From: Phytophthora colocasiae
Taxonomy: Eukaryota; Oomycota; Peronosporomycetes; Peronosporales; Peronosporaceae
NCBI GenBank assembly: GCA_018806915.1
Contig: JAGKQI010000044.1
Span: 124,001-188,000 of the forward strand
Length of the DNA stretch: 64,000 nucleotides
Direction of reading: 5' to 3'
Below the pieces are notes generated by a model that saw nothing but the letters and a program-made list of their open reading frames with translations, was not told where the DNA came from and did not search any database. The translations under genes and the position numbers were made by a program. Within the stretch, counting starts at the first letter, position 1; each line of letters begins with the position of its first letter. Below are positions 20,874 to 32,591 of the stretch, one piece after another.

Positions 20874-22510
20874 CATTACGGTGGCTAAGAACAACAAAAA
20901 AATTTACCGCTCGGTGCATTGATTACACCCATCACCACGCAACCCTTTGCCGTCCGTAGCCATCACCAACCCCAACACGGTGCATAGGGCGCATTCGAGC
21001 CCCTAAGCTGAGTGCGTTGTGGTCCGTGACATTGGGCTATGTCTGGCAGCGCGGGTAAGCAAATGAGCCTACAGGTGAGCGGGACATCTAAACCTAAGCA
21101 CTGTTCGACAATTCAGTCTTACTCTTCTGATGGATTTTGTAAATACGATAAAAAAACTGCGTTGATGACCCGTGAAAAAAATAATCATGTTGAATGCACA
21201 TGAATTGATAATTAACGCTACTGCATCTCGACCACCCTAACTAACAGCAATACCGTACTCTCAGTGCGGCACAAGCAGGCTCACACCACGATCGATCTCG
21301 GCTGCAACGTTTAACACACAATTTAAAGACTGACCAACCCGGTACGGTCTTGTACAACATCCTGGCAAGTAGAGGCTCCACATCGTCGTGGTGGTGGTGT
21401 TTGAGGTGTGGAGTGGAGGAGAGGGACGGGGGCGAGGGTCACCAGCTCACCGGTCAACACATTTTGGTACGAATACTTCAGCGAAATCAACAACACGAAT
21501 AGCCATTGTTGCAGCACGTGGTTGATATGGCACAACATGGCAAACAGTGCTTACCAGAGCAACTGGAGGAAAGCGTGCTGATAGCACGAAAACAGTATAA
21601 GCCTTGTAGTCATCATCGAGATCTCGCCCTTGTTGCGTTTGAGGTTGCCCACAGACTCATTCTAGATCAAGCAGCTCGTTTTCCGTGAGGAAGTACCCGC
21701 AGCATCGCCGAAGAAATGCTCGATGGTTTGTTGCAAGCAGCGAGCATCATTCCACGAAAGAGTGGTACCGGCAGGTGGCTGCAGCCAATCGGCAGAACCA
21801 TTGCGCATGGCGATCGATGGCGAGTCGTGATCGTTGCCGCGGACAGCATGGCGAATGGCATGGTTCACTTTGGTGTATAGCGTCTCGTCCGTTGTGGATG
21901 CCAATAGGTGGATAATTCTTCCAGCAGTGTTGCGAGCATCATGTCGAAGAGCGTGGATCGACGTGGTGTACGGAGAGCAGGATCATAGCTCGACTGTGAT
22001 CAGTTAGCTGGAGGAGGCGGGTGTTTTACGGCGGCTGGCAGTACTGCGACTCGTGTCGTGGGGAGGTCCGTGCAGATCCAGGAAAATTTGGAAATGAACT
22101 GGGTTTGCATTTTGGCGCGTTGAGATCGCTATCGCTGCATCTCACTTGACTGGGCCAAGATGAATGTGGGGTTGAAGCTACGAGCCAATCAGCGTGTCAG
22201 GCTTTCGGAATGCATTCTTATTGGCTGAATCATTCAAAAGAGAAGAAACAGGGCGAAAGCTTGGACGTTGAAGTCCACAATTCGCGCGCGAAGATAGTTT
22301 TGATTCTATGTTGAAGTCCAAGATCTCCCAGCCAATCCGAGTGCATTCCGAGATCCTGACACGCTGATTGGTGTAGTCAAGCGACAGTTCAGGATTTGTC
22401 TTGAGAACCTTTTCTGGTGACCTTTTCTTTATTTTTACTCAAAAGTGACTATTTATTGTGATTTGATAAATCGCTATATCCAGTCCAGCAGAGACAAAGC
22501 TTGTGTCTAT
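20874..22510 (+). repeat. Module A, copy 1 (full length, about 1.6 kb)
   Basis: Defined from CATTACGGTGGCTAAGAAC to AAAGCTTGTGTCTAT. Eight copies occur in the window. In this orientation the coding-like direction is minus. The module carries, in minus reading order, a hairpin-forming CCAAT-rich region, a TCATTTCCAAATTTTCC core promoter, and broken coding frames (KNYPPIGIHNGRDAIHQ; MAIRVVDFAEGFVPNVLTGE). No reverse transcriptase, integrase or transposase is seen, so it is not a complete transposon by itself. Confidence 0.9.
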
Positions 22511-24240
22511 CGCCATTACGTTGTATGAGGCACGTCTTGTATGCCGCTGTTAATCTTGACAAGCACGGAGAGGCAATTGGAGTTAGGGATGAGTCACTAC
22601 TAGCGAAAACCTTTTTCAGCTTGTGTGAGTTTACTTTGTTTATAGTGTAGCCAAATTGGCTGATGATTGGTAAATATATTTAACCCTTGAGCTAACGTTA
22701 ATGTTTCCTTAGAGATATGACACTTACCGCAGTACCGTATGTACCACAAGCGCACGGTACTTCTGCTAACGCTAAAAAGTAAAAATAAATAAATAAACCA
22801 GAAGAATGCGTGACATATCCTAGCCGCCTGCATAGTGCATGTCGTGTGGAGGTGTTAGGAAAAGTAAAAGCGAATTTGATGATTTATGGAGCGTCAAAAT
22901 ACACGTTAAGTGTATCGAGACATGATCTGCTCAATGATGATGTGGCTGGATCGTGAAGAACTTCTCCGAGATGTCTGCACCGCTTGGACTTGGCGTATAG
23001 AGATATAGCTAATCGCGCATGACCTTGGGTTAGTTACTTCGACGCTACCACCTCCATGCTTTGATCGGTTGGTATATAGCCCGAGGAGGTAGGACATCAT
23101 ATGTCAGGTCAACGGGTTGGTCTTCAAACCATTCTGATGACCGATAGTAAACACATTTATCGCACAGGCATGGTTGCCAGACATCATCAAACCGTCGCTT
23201 GTCTGCAATGATATCCACCTCGTTCATCGCGATGAACAACTCCTCAACACCGTTGAGATCACGCTCAAAACTTTCGCAGTGCGCCTCAATCAAAAGCAGC
23301 CTTTCGGGATCAATAGACGGATCCCGACGCAGCCAAACCAGTGGTTCCACCTGGCATCAAGTTCTTTTCCTTTCTCATCAATGAAATCTTTCAAAAACAC
23401 CAGCCGTCTGCGCAACATGTCGATCAATCTGAACCAAAAGTAATAATGTATGTTAGGAAATAGGCTCAGTGATTTACGGTTGTTATGATGAGTACCTTTG
23501 AAAGTTCCATACACAGATCGAGCCAGCGAATCATCCAGATGAAGTTATGCTTGCAGGCGTCGTCTCCATCCCAAAATTCGCAATTTAGAAGAAACATCTC
23601 ACTTACAGGCAAACTCTCGACGAAGTCATCGACATCATGCGTAGAACAACATTGTAACTCGTATTTCCTAAATTGAGGAAGTTAAATTACTTGAATTCGT
23701 TCATTTGGGCTAATACGTACGCTGCCTTCCGCTGAAACGCACACAGGAAGTAGACTGTCGAACTTGAGCCTCTTGTGGCAGCTGTACGGTACGAGACAGA
23801 GAGAAATGGAGTACCTTCGGTTCCGTCGCTTCCCACCCCTGGTAACTATTTCGTTAATAGTTGGTAGCTGATCATGGTTCATGAGTATGTTAGCATAGTT
23901 GCGTACTACATAACGCCTAGTTTTCTTCTTACCCTGATTGGATCTAGGCGGGTATCCCTGGCCCGAGGTCCATTGTCCTATCCATTTTGCAGAGTGAAGT
24001 GATGGAGGGGAAGGGAAGGGGGCGATCGCGTCGGAACCCATCGATGTGGATGCTTTCCGGCCCCAGGGGTCACACGTTTGGATTCCCGTCATGCTGATTG
24101 GGGCCTACATTCACCCATCACCCAATCCCTTCGCTGGAACGTGATAGTTGCCCAATAGCCTCGCCAATGAGATTAGTGTGGAGGTTTTTAGTTGGGTATA
24201 CATACACGAAAAGAATAAAACATTGCGCCTACCGTGATAA
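22511..24240 (-). pseudogene. Block B gene, left copy (unknown protein, spliced, frameshifted)
   Basis: Mirror of the gene at 57,200-58,048. Exon 3 starts correctly, but GGTTTGGC near 23,338 lacks one G relative to the right copy, so the frame changes after DARWNHW. The first exon is longer here: the frame is open from the ATG at 24092 and lacks the gap and extra T found in the right copy. Intron positions are preserved. The sequence from 22,511 to 22,905 is A/T-rich with no gene. Confidence 0.65.
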
Positions 24241-24249
24241 ATCTCAACT

Positions 24250-25631
24250 AATTGTTTGTCATGCGGGCGGTTCAAGCTCGCACTAAACTAATGGGGATGT
24301 ACTTAACGTTGGTCTTAAGTTTATTTACATGCGACGTACAGGAGGGATTCGGCGTGCCCGTACGTAGTTCTACTATAGATGTTCCGATGGTGGATCAGAC
24401 TAGAGCAACGACGACAAGCAGGCACGCACCAAAGTCGATCTCGGCTTCACCGTTTAATTCTTCAATTTGAACGGGATTCCGACAAACCCGGGAGGATAGT
24501 GAGCAGTACCCTGACCGACGGAGGCTCAATCCGCCGTGGTGGTGGTTGTAGCTGAAGGGGTCAATGTCTCCAGTCCAGTCAAATTCGGTAGAAGCCCTTT
24601 AGTAAAATCAACTACCCGAATAGTCATTGTTGAAGCCCGCGGTTGATATGGCACAACATGGCAAACAGTGCTTACCAGAGCAACTGGAGGAAAGCGTGCT
24701 GATAGCACGAAAGCAGTATAAGCCTTGTAGTCATCATCGAGATCTCGCCCTTGTTGCGTTTGAGGTTGCCCACAGACTCATTTCTAGATCAAGCAGCTCG
24801 TTTTCCGTGAGGAAGTACCCGCAGCATCGCCGAAGAAATGCTCGATGGTTTGTTGCAAGCAGCGAGCATCATTCCACGAAGGTGGTACCGGCAGGTGGCT
24901 GCAGCCAATCGGCAGAACCATTGCGCATGGCGATCGATGGCGAGTCGTGATCGTTGCCGCGGACAGCATGGCGAATGGCATGGTTCACTTTGGTGTATAG
25001 CGTCTCGTCCGTTGTGGATGCCAATAGGTGGATAATTCTTCAGCAGTGTTGCGAGCATCATGTCGAAGAGCGTGGATCGACGTGGTGTACGGAGAGCAGG
25101 ATCATAGCTCGACTGTGATCAGTTAGCTGGAGGAGGGCGGGTGTTTTACGGCGGCTGGCAGTACTGCGACTCGTGTCGTGGGGAGGGTCCGTGCAGATCA
25201 GGAAAATTTGGAAATGAACTGGGTTTGCATTTTGGCGCGTTTGAGATCGCTATCGCTGCATCTCACTTGACTGGGCCAAGATGAATGTGGGGTTGAAGCT
25301 ACGAGCCAATCAGCGTGTCAGGATTTCGGAATGCATTCTGATTGGCTGACTCATTCAAAAGCAGAAGACACTGGAGCGAAAGCTTGGACGTTGAAGTCCA
25401 CATTTCGCGCGCGAAAGATCGTTTGGATTCTATGTTGAAGTCCAAGATCTCCCCAGCCAATCCGAGTGCATTCCGAGATCCTGACACGCTGATTGGTGTA
25501 GTCAAGCGACGGTTCAGGATTTGTCTTGAGAACCTTTTCTGGTGACCTTTTCTTTATTTTACTCAAAAGTGACTATTTATTGTGATTTGATAATCGCTAT
25601 ATCAGTCAGCAGAGACAAAGCTTGTGTCTAT
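24250..25631 (+). repeat. Module A, copy 2 (mosaic: diverged head, near-identical body)
   Basis: From 24,642 (GGTTGATATGGCACAACATG) onward it appears nearly identical to copies 1, 5 and 6. Before that point (about 24,250-24,641) it is clearly homologous but strongly diverged, and the first 370 bp or so of the module are absent. The change is abrupt. Differences in the minus-strand frame around MTIRVVDFTKG fall mostly at third codon positions. A12-type exchange between an old and a young A lineage is the simplest reading. Mirror copy: 55,489-56,860. Confidence 0.85.
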
Positions 25632-26338
25632 TACAATGGCATGGTAATGCTGGTAAAGCTTTGGTAATCTCTGGATTGACCACCAGGGTTATCGTTGTGG
25701 ATCATAGACCGTCGCCACATACATTCTACATATGAGAAGTTTTGCCAGATCCAGTTATTACAAGCGTGTGCTGTTCAAAGGACCAAATAGCATTGATTTA
25801 GTATACCCGAAAAACCTTGTCGGAACGAGATACTCGCGGAGATCGGTTCGAGCTAAACACCGTTGAGGTATTCATTTGGATACATTCGACGATCTCCTTG
25901 ATATCGATTAGTTCACCAGAATAGGTTTCTACTTTCGACATCGCTCTAGTTTTTTTTCTGCATGGCCCAATAAATCTTGTCAAACCCCGGACAGGAAAGT
26001 TGCTTCAGGCTCCCCTTTCACCAAAGGAATCACTCATTACTCGTAGATAGCTTATTGTTGATCTGTTGGGTAACAATGTCGGCTTGTAACAAAAGGCTGA
26101 CCAAGTTTCAGTTGCTACTGGTTTCGTGTACGGAGAAGGTTTTTAATTGCATCTAAGGATGCAATATTCTAAATCACTGGTCGTGGAATGCAGGGGACAC
26201 ACATGAGCGTTTAACCAGGAACATACCGGAGATATCAATAACGGCGCAGGGCTAAGCAACGTAAGCCGAAATAGGTAGTCGTCACTTTGACAGACAACTT
26301 TCAGCGTAATCGCGATTCTTTACCTTGTTCATGGTTGT

Positions 26339-26539
26339 TTATGTATGTTTCAAGTTGTGATCGTCTGAAGTCTTTTGGGCTGTAGTTGAAGCATCCTCAA
26401 CGTAAACGGACAATCCAAGAAGTGGTCTCGTTAACATGGCTTTTGTGAAACTTACGAATTCTGCTTCCGAAGGAACTATTCTGTAAATAACAGACCTCCA
26501 GTCTGCAAGTATACTGCCCTGGTGTGCGTTGGACTTCAT
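26339..26539 (-). CDS. Small conserved ORF in block D, 66 codons (left copy)
   Basis: Unknown protein starting MKSNAHQGSILADWRSVIYR. The same 66-codon frame is open with an identical product in the mirror copy (54,583-54,783), while most other frames in the arms are broken. No signal peptide or membrane segment is visible. Function unknown; may be an exon of a longer gene. Confidence 0.5.
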   Translation of the reverse strand: MKSNAHQGSILADWRSVIYRIVPSEAEFVSFTKAMLTRPLLGLSVYVEDASTTAQKTSDDHNLKHT

Positions 26540-26712
26540 ATCGCCTGAAATGTTGCCACTTTAAGTTTTCAATCAGTTTTGCTCGTTATTTCAACTACTA
26601 CGTTTTGTTTTCATTTTGAACTGCAAAGAGTTTGGCGCTAACAGCATGAGTACCTCGTCGGACTCTCATAACGCAGCAACGCTGCAGCAAAACAAAACCA
26701 CTAACTACATGT

Positions 26713-27160
26713 ATGATGGACGTCAACGTGGACATTCTCCGCTCCATCTCCATCGGAGGATCCGTGGGACCAAGTGATAAACTGCAGTGGTTGTCATTCC
26801 TTGCGATCGTACTCACGTTTAAACCTCCAATAGCGTACGCTCAAGGGACAAAAAAACTTGTTGAGAACCGATTTAACATAATACTTTTTCTAAGAATTTA
26901 AACCGAGTTGATGGATTTTGTTTGAGCGCTGCGATGCTGTACTTGAGTGACCTGGCAAACTATTCAATGAAACAGGAGGTAACCAAGGTCGGCTTCAACA
27001 GATGTATGCAATACCAGCGAACTTGGATTTAATATTTATCACAGTGATCTCGTTGTTGACGGCCTACACGATGAAGGATAAACCACAACAACACAATATT
27101 TTTTTATCTACCTGGCTCGTTCCTTGGATCATCCCATGGCCATGGCCGTTACCTATATGA
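26713..27160 (+). pseudogene. Membrane-like ORF in block D, broken (left copy)
   Basis: Frame 26,713-26,901 (MMDVNVDILRSISIGGSVGP, then LQWLSFLAIVLTF) is followed about 100 bp later by a hydrophobic stretch in another frame (DLIFITVISLLTAYTMKD, then STWLVPWIIPWPWPLP). Together they suggest one or more transmembrane helices. I do not recognise it. Mirror: about 53,960-54,410 on the minus strand. Confidence 0.35.
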
Positions 27161-27911
27161 GTTACGGTGCCTACCAGGATGATACAAAAGCCAAAATTGA
27201 TAAACTCGTCTGATGTAGCGGCGATATAGTCATTCACCGCAAGTGGCCACTAAGTCGTCAGCATTATTTAAACTACCAACGCCTGTAACAATTGTAGAAC
27301 ATATCATCACTTCCGATAAAACGAAAGCCATAAAGCTCAAAGATCATAACTGCTAGCCACGACCAGTGATTTAGAATATTGCATCCTTAGATGCAATTAA
27401 AAACCTTCTCCGTACACGAAACCAGTAGCAACTGAAACTTGGTCAGCCTTTTGTTACAAGCCGACATTTGTTACCCAACAGAGCAACAATAAGCTATCTA
27501 CGAGTAATGAGTGATTCCTTTGGTGAAAGGAGGCCTGAAGCAACTTTCCTGTCCGGGGTTTGACAAGATTTATTGGGCCATGCAGAAAAAAAACTAGAGC
27601 GATGTCGAAAGTAGAAACCTATTCTGGTGAACTAATCGATATCAAGGAGATCGTCGAATGTATCCAAATGAATACCTCAACGGTGTTTAGCTCGAACCGA
27701 TCTCCGCGAGTATCTCGTTCCGACAAGGTTTTTCGGGTATACTAAATCAATGCTATTTGGTCCTTTGAACAGCACACGCTTGTAATAACTGGATCTGCAA
27801 AACTTCTCATATGTAGAATGTATGTGGCGACGGTCTATGATCCACAACGATAACCCTGGTGGTCAATCCAGAGATTACCAAAAGCTTTACCAGCATTACC
27901 ATGCCATGGTA

Positions 27912-29537
27912 ATAGACACAAGCTTTGTCTCTGCTGACTGATATAGCGATTATCAAATCACAATAAATAGTCACTTTTGAGTAAAATAAAGAAAAGGTCA
28001 CCCAGAAAAGGTTCTCAAGACAAATCCTGAACCGTCGGCTTGGCTACACCAATCAGCGTGTCAGGATCTCGGAATGCACTCCGGATTGGCTGGGAGATCT
28101 TGGACTTCAACATAGAATCCAAACGATCTTCGCGCGCGAAATGTGGACTTCAACGTCCAAGCTTTCGCCCAGTGTCTTCGCTTTTGAATGAGTCAGCCAA
28201 TCAGAATGCATTCCGAAATCCTGACACGCTGATTGGCTCGTAGCTTCAACCCCACATTCATCTTGGCCCAGTCAAGTGAGATGCAGCGATAGCGATCTCA
28301 AACGCGCCAAAATGCAAACCCAGTTCATTTCCAAATTTTCCTGGATCTGCACGAACCCTCCCACGACACGAGTCGCAGTACTGCCAGCCGCCGTAAAACA
28401 CCCGCCTCCTCCAGCTAACTGATCACAGTCGAGCTATGATCCTGCTCTCCGTACACCACGTCGATCCACGCTCTTCGACATGATGCTCGCAACACCTGCT
28501 GAAGAATTATCCACCTATTGGCATCCACAACGGACGAGACGCTATACACCAAAGTGAACCATGCTATCTGCCATGCTGTCGCAGCAACGATCACGACTCG
28601 CCATCGATCACCATGCGCAATGGTTCTGCCGATTGGCTGCAGCCACCTGCCGGTACCACCTTCGTGGAATGATGCTCGCTGCTTGCAACAAACCATCAGG
28701 CATTTCTTCGGCGATGCTGCGGGTACTTCCTCACGGAAAACAAGGCTGCTTGATCTAGAATGAGTCTGTGGCAACCTCAAACGCAACAAGGGCGAGATCT
28801 CGATGATGACTACAAGGCTTATGCTGTTTTCGTGCTATCAGCACGCTTTCCTCAGTTGCTCTGGTAAGCACTGTTTGCCATGTTGTGCCATATCAACCAC
28901 GTGCTGCAACAATGGCTATTCGTGTTGTTGATTTCGCTGAAGGATTCGTACCAAATGTTGACCGGTGAGCTGGTGACTCCTCGCCCCCGTCCCTCTCCTC
29001 CACCCACACCTCAAACACCACCACGACGACGATGTGAGCCTCTGCTTGCCAGGATGTTGTACAAGACCGTACCGGGTTGGTCGTCTTTAAATTGAGTGTT
29101 AAACGTTGCGGCCGAGATCGATCGTGGTGTGAGCCTGCTTGTGTCGCACTGAAAGTACGGTATTGCTGTTAGTTAGGGTGGTCGAGATGCAGTAGCGTTA
29201 ATTATCAATTCATGTGCATTCAACATGATTATTTTTCACGGGTCATCAACGCGGTTTTTATCGTATTTACAAAATCCATCAGAAGAGTAAGACTGAATTG
29301 TCGAACAGTGCTTGGGTTTAGATGTCCCGCTCACCTGTAGGCTCATTTGCTTACCCGCGCTGCCAGACATAGCCCAATGTCACGGACCACAACGCACTCA
29401 GCTTAGGGGCTCGAATGCGCCCCATGCACCGTGTTGGGGTTGGTGAAGTGGCTACGGGACGGCAAAGGGTTGCGTGGTGATAGGTGTAATCAATGCACCG
29501 AGCGGTAAATTTTTTGTTGTTCTTAGCCACCGTAATG
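27912..29537 (-). repeat. Module A, copy 3
   Basis: Full-length copy in inverse orientation to copies 1 and 2, from ATAGACACAAGCTTTGTCTC to TTAGCCACCGTAATG. Here the module ends against block C (GCGCGACGCTTTACGGCATT) instead of against piggyBac, which helps to fix its boundary. Confidence 0.9.
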
Positions 29538-31415
29538 GCGCGACGCTTTACGGCATTGATTCCTAAGGTAGGCGCCAGGAAACATCTTAGTTGGGCAATG
29601 TATAAATAGTGATCGAATGTCGATTTGTTGATGGCTATAGGTTAGGATGCTCAGACAATCGACTGTGCAAAGATTTTGTTGGTTTAACTTATCCTCAACA
29701 TTCAAGTATACGTTGTTAAATTTAATTCGAGTGAATCAATGTATTGAAGCGCAAACGTAGCTTGTAATATCAAAGTAAATGATAACACCATCACTTTATA
29801 TATCGGTAGGTGTTTTGTTAAATGAAGATATCAATGCATGTATTGATAGCTCTATCACACATAACATCCATTAAAGCGGTTGAGATTATGTTTGTTTGTG
29901 GTGCTGTAGCTCTAGGTTGGGTCATCCACCCTGTGGTAGAACAGAATATGTAGGACCGAAGTTCAGCATTATTGGGGTATTTCCCGAGCAAAAAGCTGTA
30001 GAGATGATACAGCAACTCAATGCCAACCTATGTGGATACATGTTGCATTTCACGATTTCCTGTTTTTAGCCAAAAAATGCATTCGCTTCTCCACTCAGGT
30101 ACAACGCATCTAGATGGCGACATCGTTTTCATTTTATATAATAACTCTGTCAGAGTTCCTGAGTCTTTCAAGCAATCAAATTGCTGATGCTGTGTACTGT
30201 TCTAAGGTGGTAGTTGCCGTGGTGCTTTACCACGATGCTGATGTTGTGTACTGTTCTAAGTGTGGTAGCTGCTGTGGCGCTTTACCATGGTACGGAGTTC
30301 ATTCAAAACCGCAAAGAAGCAACAGGAGAACTGCGTTACGAAGCCAGCTATGCTCGCTGGGCGTTACCCTCGCGCGAGCAGATCGCAGCGACATTAGCTC
30401 AACGCAACACCGGCACTAGCGGCGCGTTCAGCGCTGAAAAATAGAAGCACACTTGGGGTTAAGTTTTCTTCTTTACGGTAAAATATAAACGGCCGCCTAT
30501 ACACGACGTCCTTCTCAACATGACAGCTCGTCCTTATGGTGAAGCGTCCGGATTCGAGTCCCCCATCGGCTGGGAACCATAGGGCGAATTCTGGATCCGG
30601 TCATCAACGCCGTCGTTCGCCATTAGCGTTAGATCTGAGAGACAGTAGAGCCAAATCTCCGTTTGTCCCGGGATGTAATCTTCCTAAATTACCAGCCCAA
30701 AGCAGAAGTCATGGTGAGGAGCCTCCAGCTTCTGAAGCGCCGTTACTGGTGGCTTCCGGAGGATAGGACTCGATTGTTGCTAAAGGTAGATTCGCCACAT
30801 CGTAAACTATACATGTCCATATCACAGATGAAATTTACGTACCGTAAAAGACACAATATGGCTATTGAATTTATTTTGAACTCACAGTAATCCAATATTT
30901 ACGATATGGCAAAAGAAAGGGTTAACCCATGTCCATTTGACAAATACATATTTGACATTTAGGCGAATTGAGGTTCTATTAGTCTGCATAAGCCGACGTT
31001 CTCCCGCTGTGTCCTTTTGCTTGGTCGAGTCAGCATTACATTTGATTTACCGGTCAATCTCAAGAATTACAAGGGGTCGTCTGGCAGACCGAAAATTCCA
31101 GAGCTCTGCCTTACATAATTTGAATCTGATGTGCCGGGGCCCCTGGGACCAAGTTACGCAAGCGGTCATGCGATGAAAATGGCAGCAGGTGCCAGGGGCA
31201 CGAACCCTTAGTATCCCACATCAGCCGGGTAGTCAAAAACAAAACACATAACCTACAGATAATTACTCTACTACTAACGATTTGATATACGTAATATCGA
31301 TGCCACGTTTTAAAAAGTTTTCAAATAAATGAATAATGATTTGTCGAACACGTCCGATAGAACATTTGGAGGTGGAGCTACGTTTTACGGCGACTGATAC
31401 CTGCAAGTTTTTTCT
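29538..31415. other. Block C, distal part without recognised gene (left)
   Basis: A 54-bp unit is repeated twice in tandem at 30,182-30,290 (GCTGATGCTGTGTACTGTTC begins the first). The frame after it (YHGTEFIQNRKEATGELRYE, to 30,444) is conserved in the mirror copy but not recognised. A second frame at 30,536-30,766 is also unrecognised. The rest (30,900-31,415) is non-coding as far as I can see. Confidence 0.5.
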
Positions 31416-32520
31416 TTATGCGGTTCGCTTAAATTTTATCAGTAGAAACCATGCACTGGTTCCACCTGCCTTCTGCGCGCAACCCGGTAGCCAGTAAAGC
31501 GCGCGTCTTATCAGCGGAGTTTTTACGTAGGTTTGCGCTTCCAGTACCAGTACACGCAACATGTTTTTGATGACCATGGAGACGGAGACTTTAATGGGGT
31601 CGTGATATTTCCCACAGAAACAAAATAGGCGTTTACATCCCGGACGATGGCGAACGCAAGCCCTTTCCGTAACAACAATTACCACCAAGTTTGGCAACGA
31701 AGTCGCAATTCCTTCCACAGCGATATTACTTGTCGGATCGAACACAAGATTATTTGCATACAAGATGGTTGCACGCTCCACCACTCAGTATAGATTTTTC
31801 TGTCCAGCGATCTTATATCAGCATGATGTACCTTGACATTCGCTGCAGGCCTCGGGTATCGAGACGTGTTACTACAAAGCAAAGTGGTTTGCAATTTGGG
31901 GCCCAGAATTTTGCTGCAGCTCGAAAATCCCCAATACACGACCCAACTTCAGTTTCGAGAGCAACGCTTGAGCCACAATATTCCACAACCCCAGATCCGA
32001 AATCCACGAAGACATCCGTAGATTGTAGAGTCAGGAATTGTGGTGAGAATATCGGAAACACCAGTAGGAGTCACTTCACCAGTCGTGGTGGTCCAAGGTA
32101 TGAATTATTAATCGCGAGTCGTGTGCACAAAAGAAAATATCTTCGAGATCCATGAGGTGTAGACCATTCATTCGTGCGTTTACGTTGGCGCTCGCAATGA
32201 CTCGGTCTGGTTGCCGAACACCAGTGAAGCGTCACTGGGAAATCCATTTTAAGTTCGTGCCGTACGTTCGTTTGAGCGATCTTTAGCCTGATCTGGAGTT
32301 GACGCTTTGGGTTTTCACCTGCTAAATGGCATTCCCAGCCACACGTGCCGCCAGGATATTCTTCGTGTCTTGCATCTAGATTCAGCCTTAGCGCTGAGTC
32401 GGTATAGTAGCAAATCTTCTTCCGTCAGGAAAAATCAAGCCATCGCTTGATCCAAGTAAAAATAACGCCCAACTGACACCCAGTCTACTAAAGATATTTG
32501 GGTCTTTTGAGAAAAAGAGA
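31416..32520 (-). pseudogene. Myb-like plus DOT1-like methyltransferase ORF, left copy, frameshifted
   Basis: Mirror of 48,790-49,670. Pieces in minus orientation: DVFVDFGSGV (31,990-32,030), EVGSCIG, and from 31,784 ATILYANNLVFDPTSN, NLVVIVVTE and a longer tail than in the right copy (KVSVSMVIKNMLRVLVLEAQ). Extra bases interrupt GVGNIV and the following helix. The N-terminal Myb-like part (32,120-32,460) is heavily eroded. It keeps one base (GTGACTCCTACTGG) that the right copy has lost, so each copy preserves a piece broken in the other. Confidence 0.7.
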
Positions 32521-32591
32521 CCGCCACAATAAAAATGTGGAGCTAAACAATTTTATTTAAATAGTACATATTTACTTTTGTTTTTGGCAAG

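Larger units (their letters stand above)
25632..27911. mobile_element. Block D, fold-back element with about 560-bp terminal inverted repeats (left)
   Basis: The segment 25,632-26,188 is an inverted copy of 27,355-27,911, from CCATGGCATGGTAATGCTGG outside to the AAGGATGCAATATTCTAAAT and CACTGGTCGTGG stretch inside. The 1.17 kb between the arms is single copy within the element. Each repeat arm carries a small frame (MSKVETYSGELIDIKEIVEC) that differs between copies by one base near its end. Flanking A modules 2 and 3 are also inverted to each other, which lengthens the fold-back. No transposase is recognised. Confidence 0.85.

Noticed and set aside
22740..22830. Possible tRNA or small RNA near the GTACCGTATG / CGCACGGTAC stretch
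   Set aside because: Only a short inverted repeat; no cloverleaf, A or B box pattern, or terminator run could be assembled.
20874..25631. A1 and A2 as the two LTRs of a retrotransposon with block B as interior
   Set aside because: No reverse transcriptase, integrase, primer-binding site or TG...CA ends are seen, A2 is truncated and mosaic, and other A copies are inverted next to each other.
30182..30290. CRISPR-like array
   Set aside because: Only two adjacent 54-bp units without spacers; the setting is eukaryotic.
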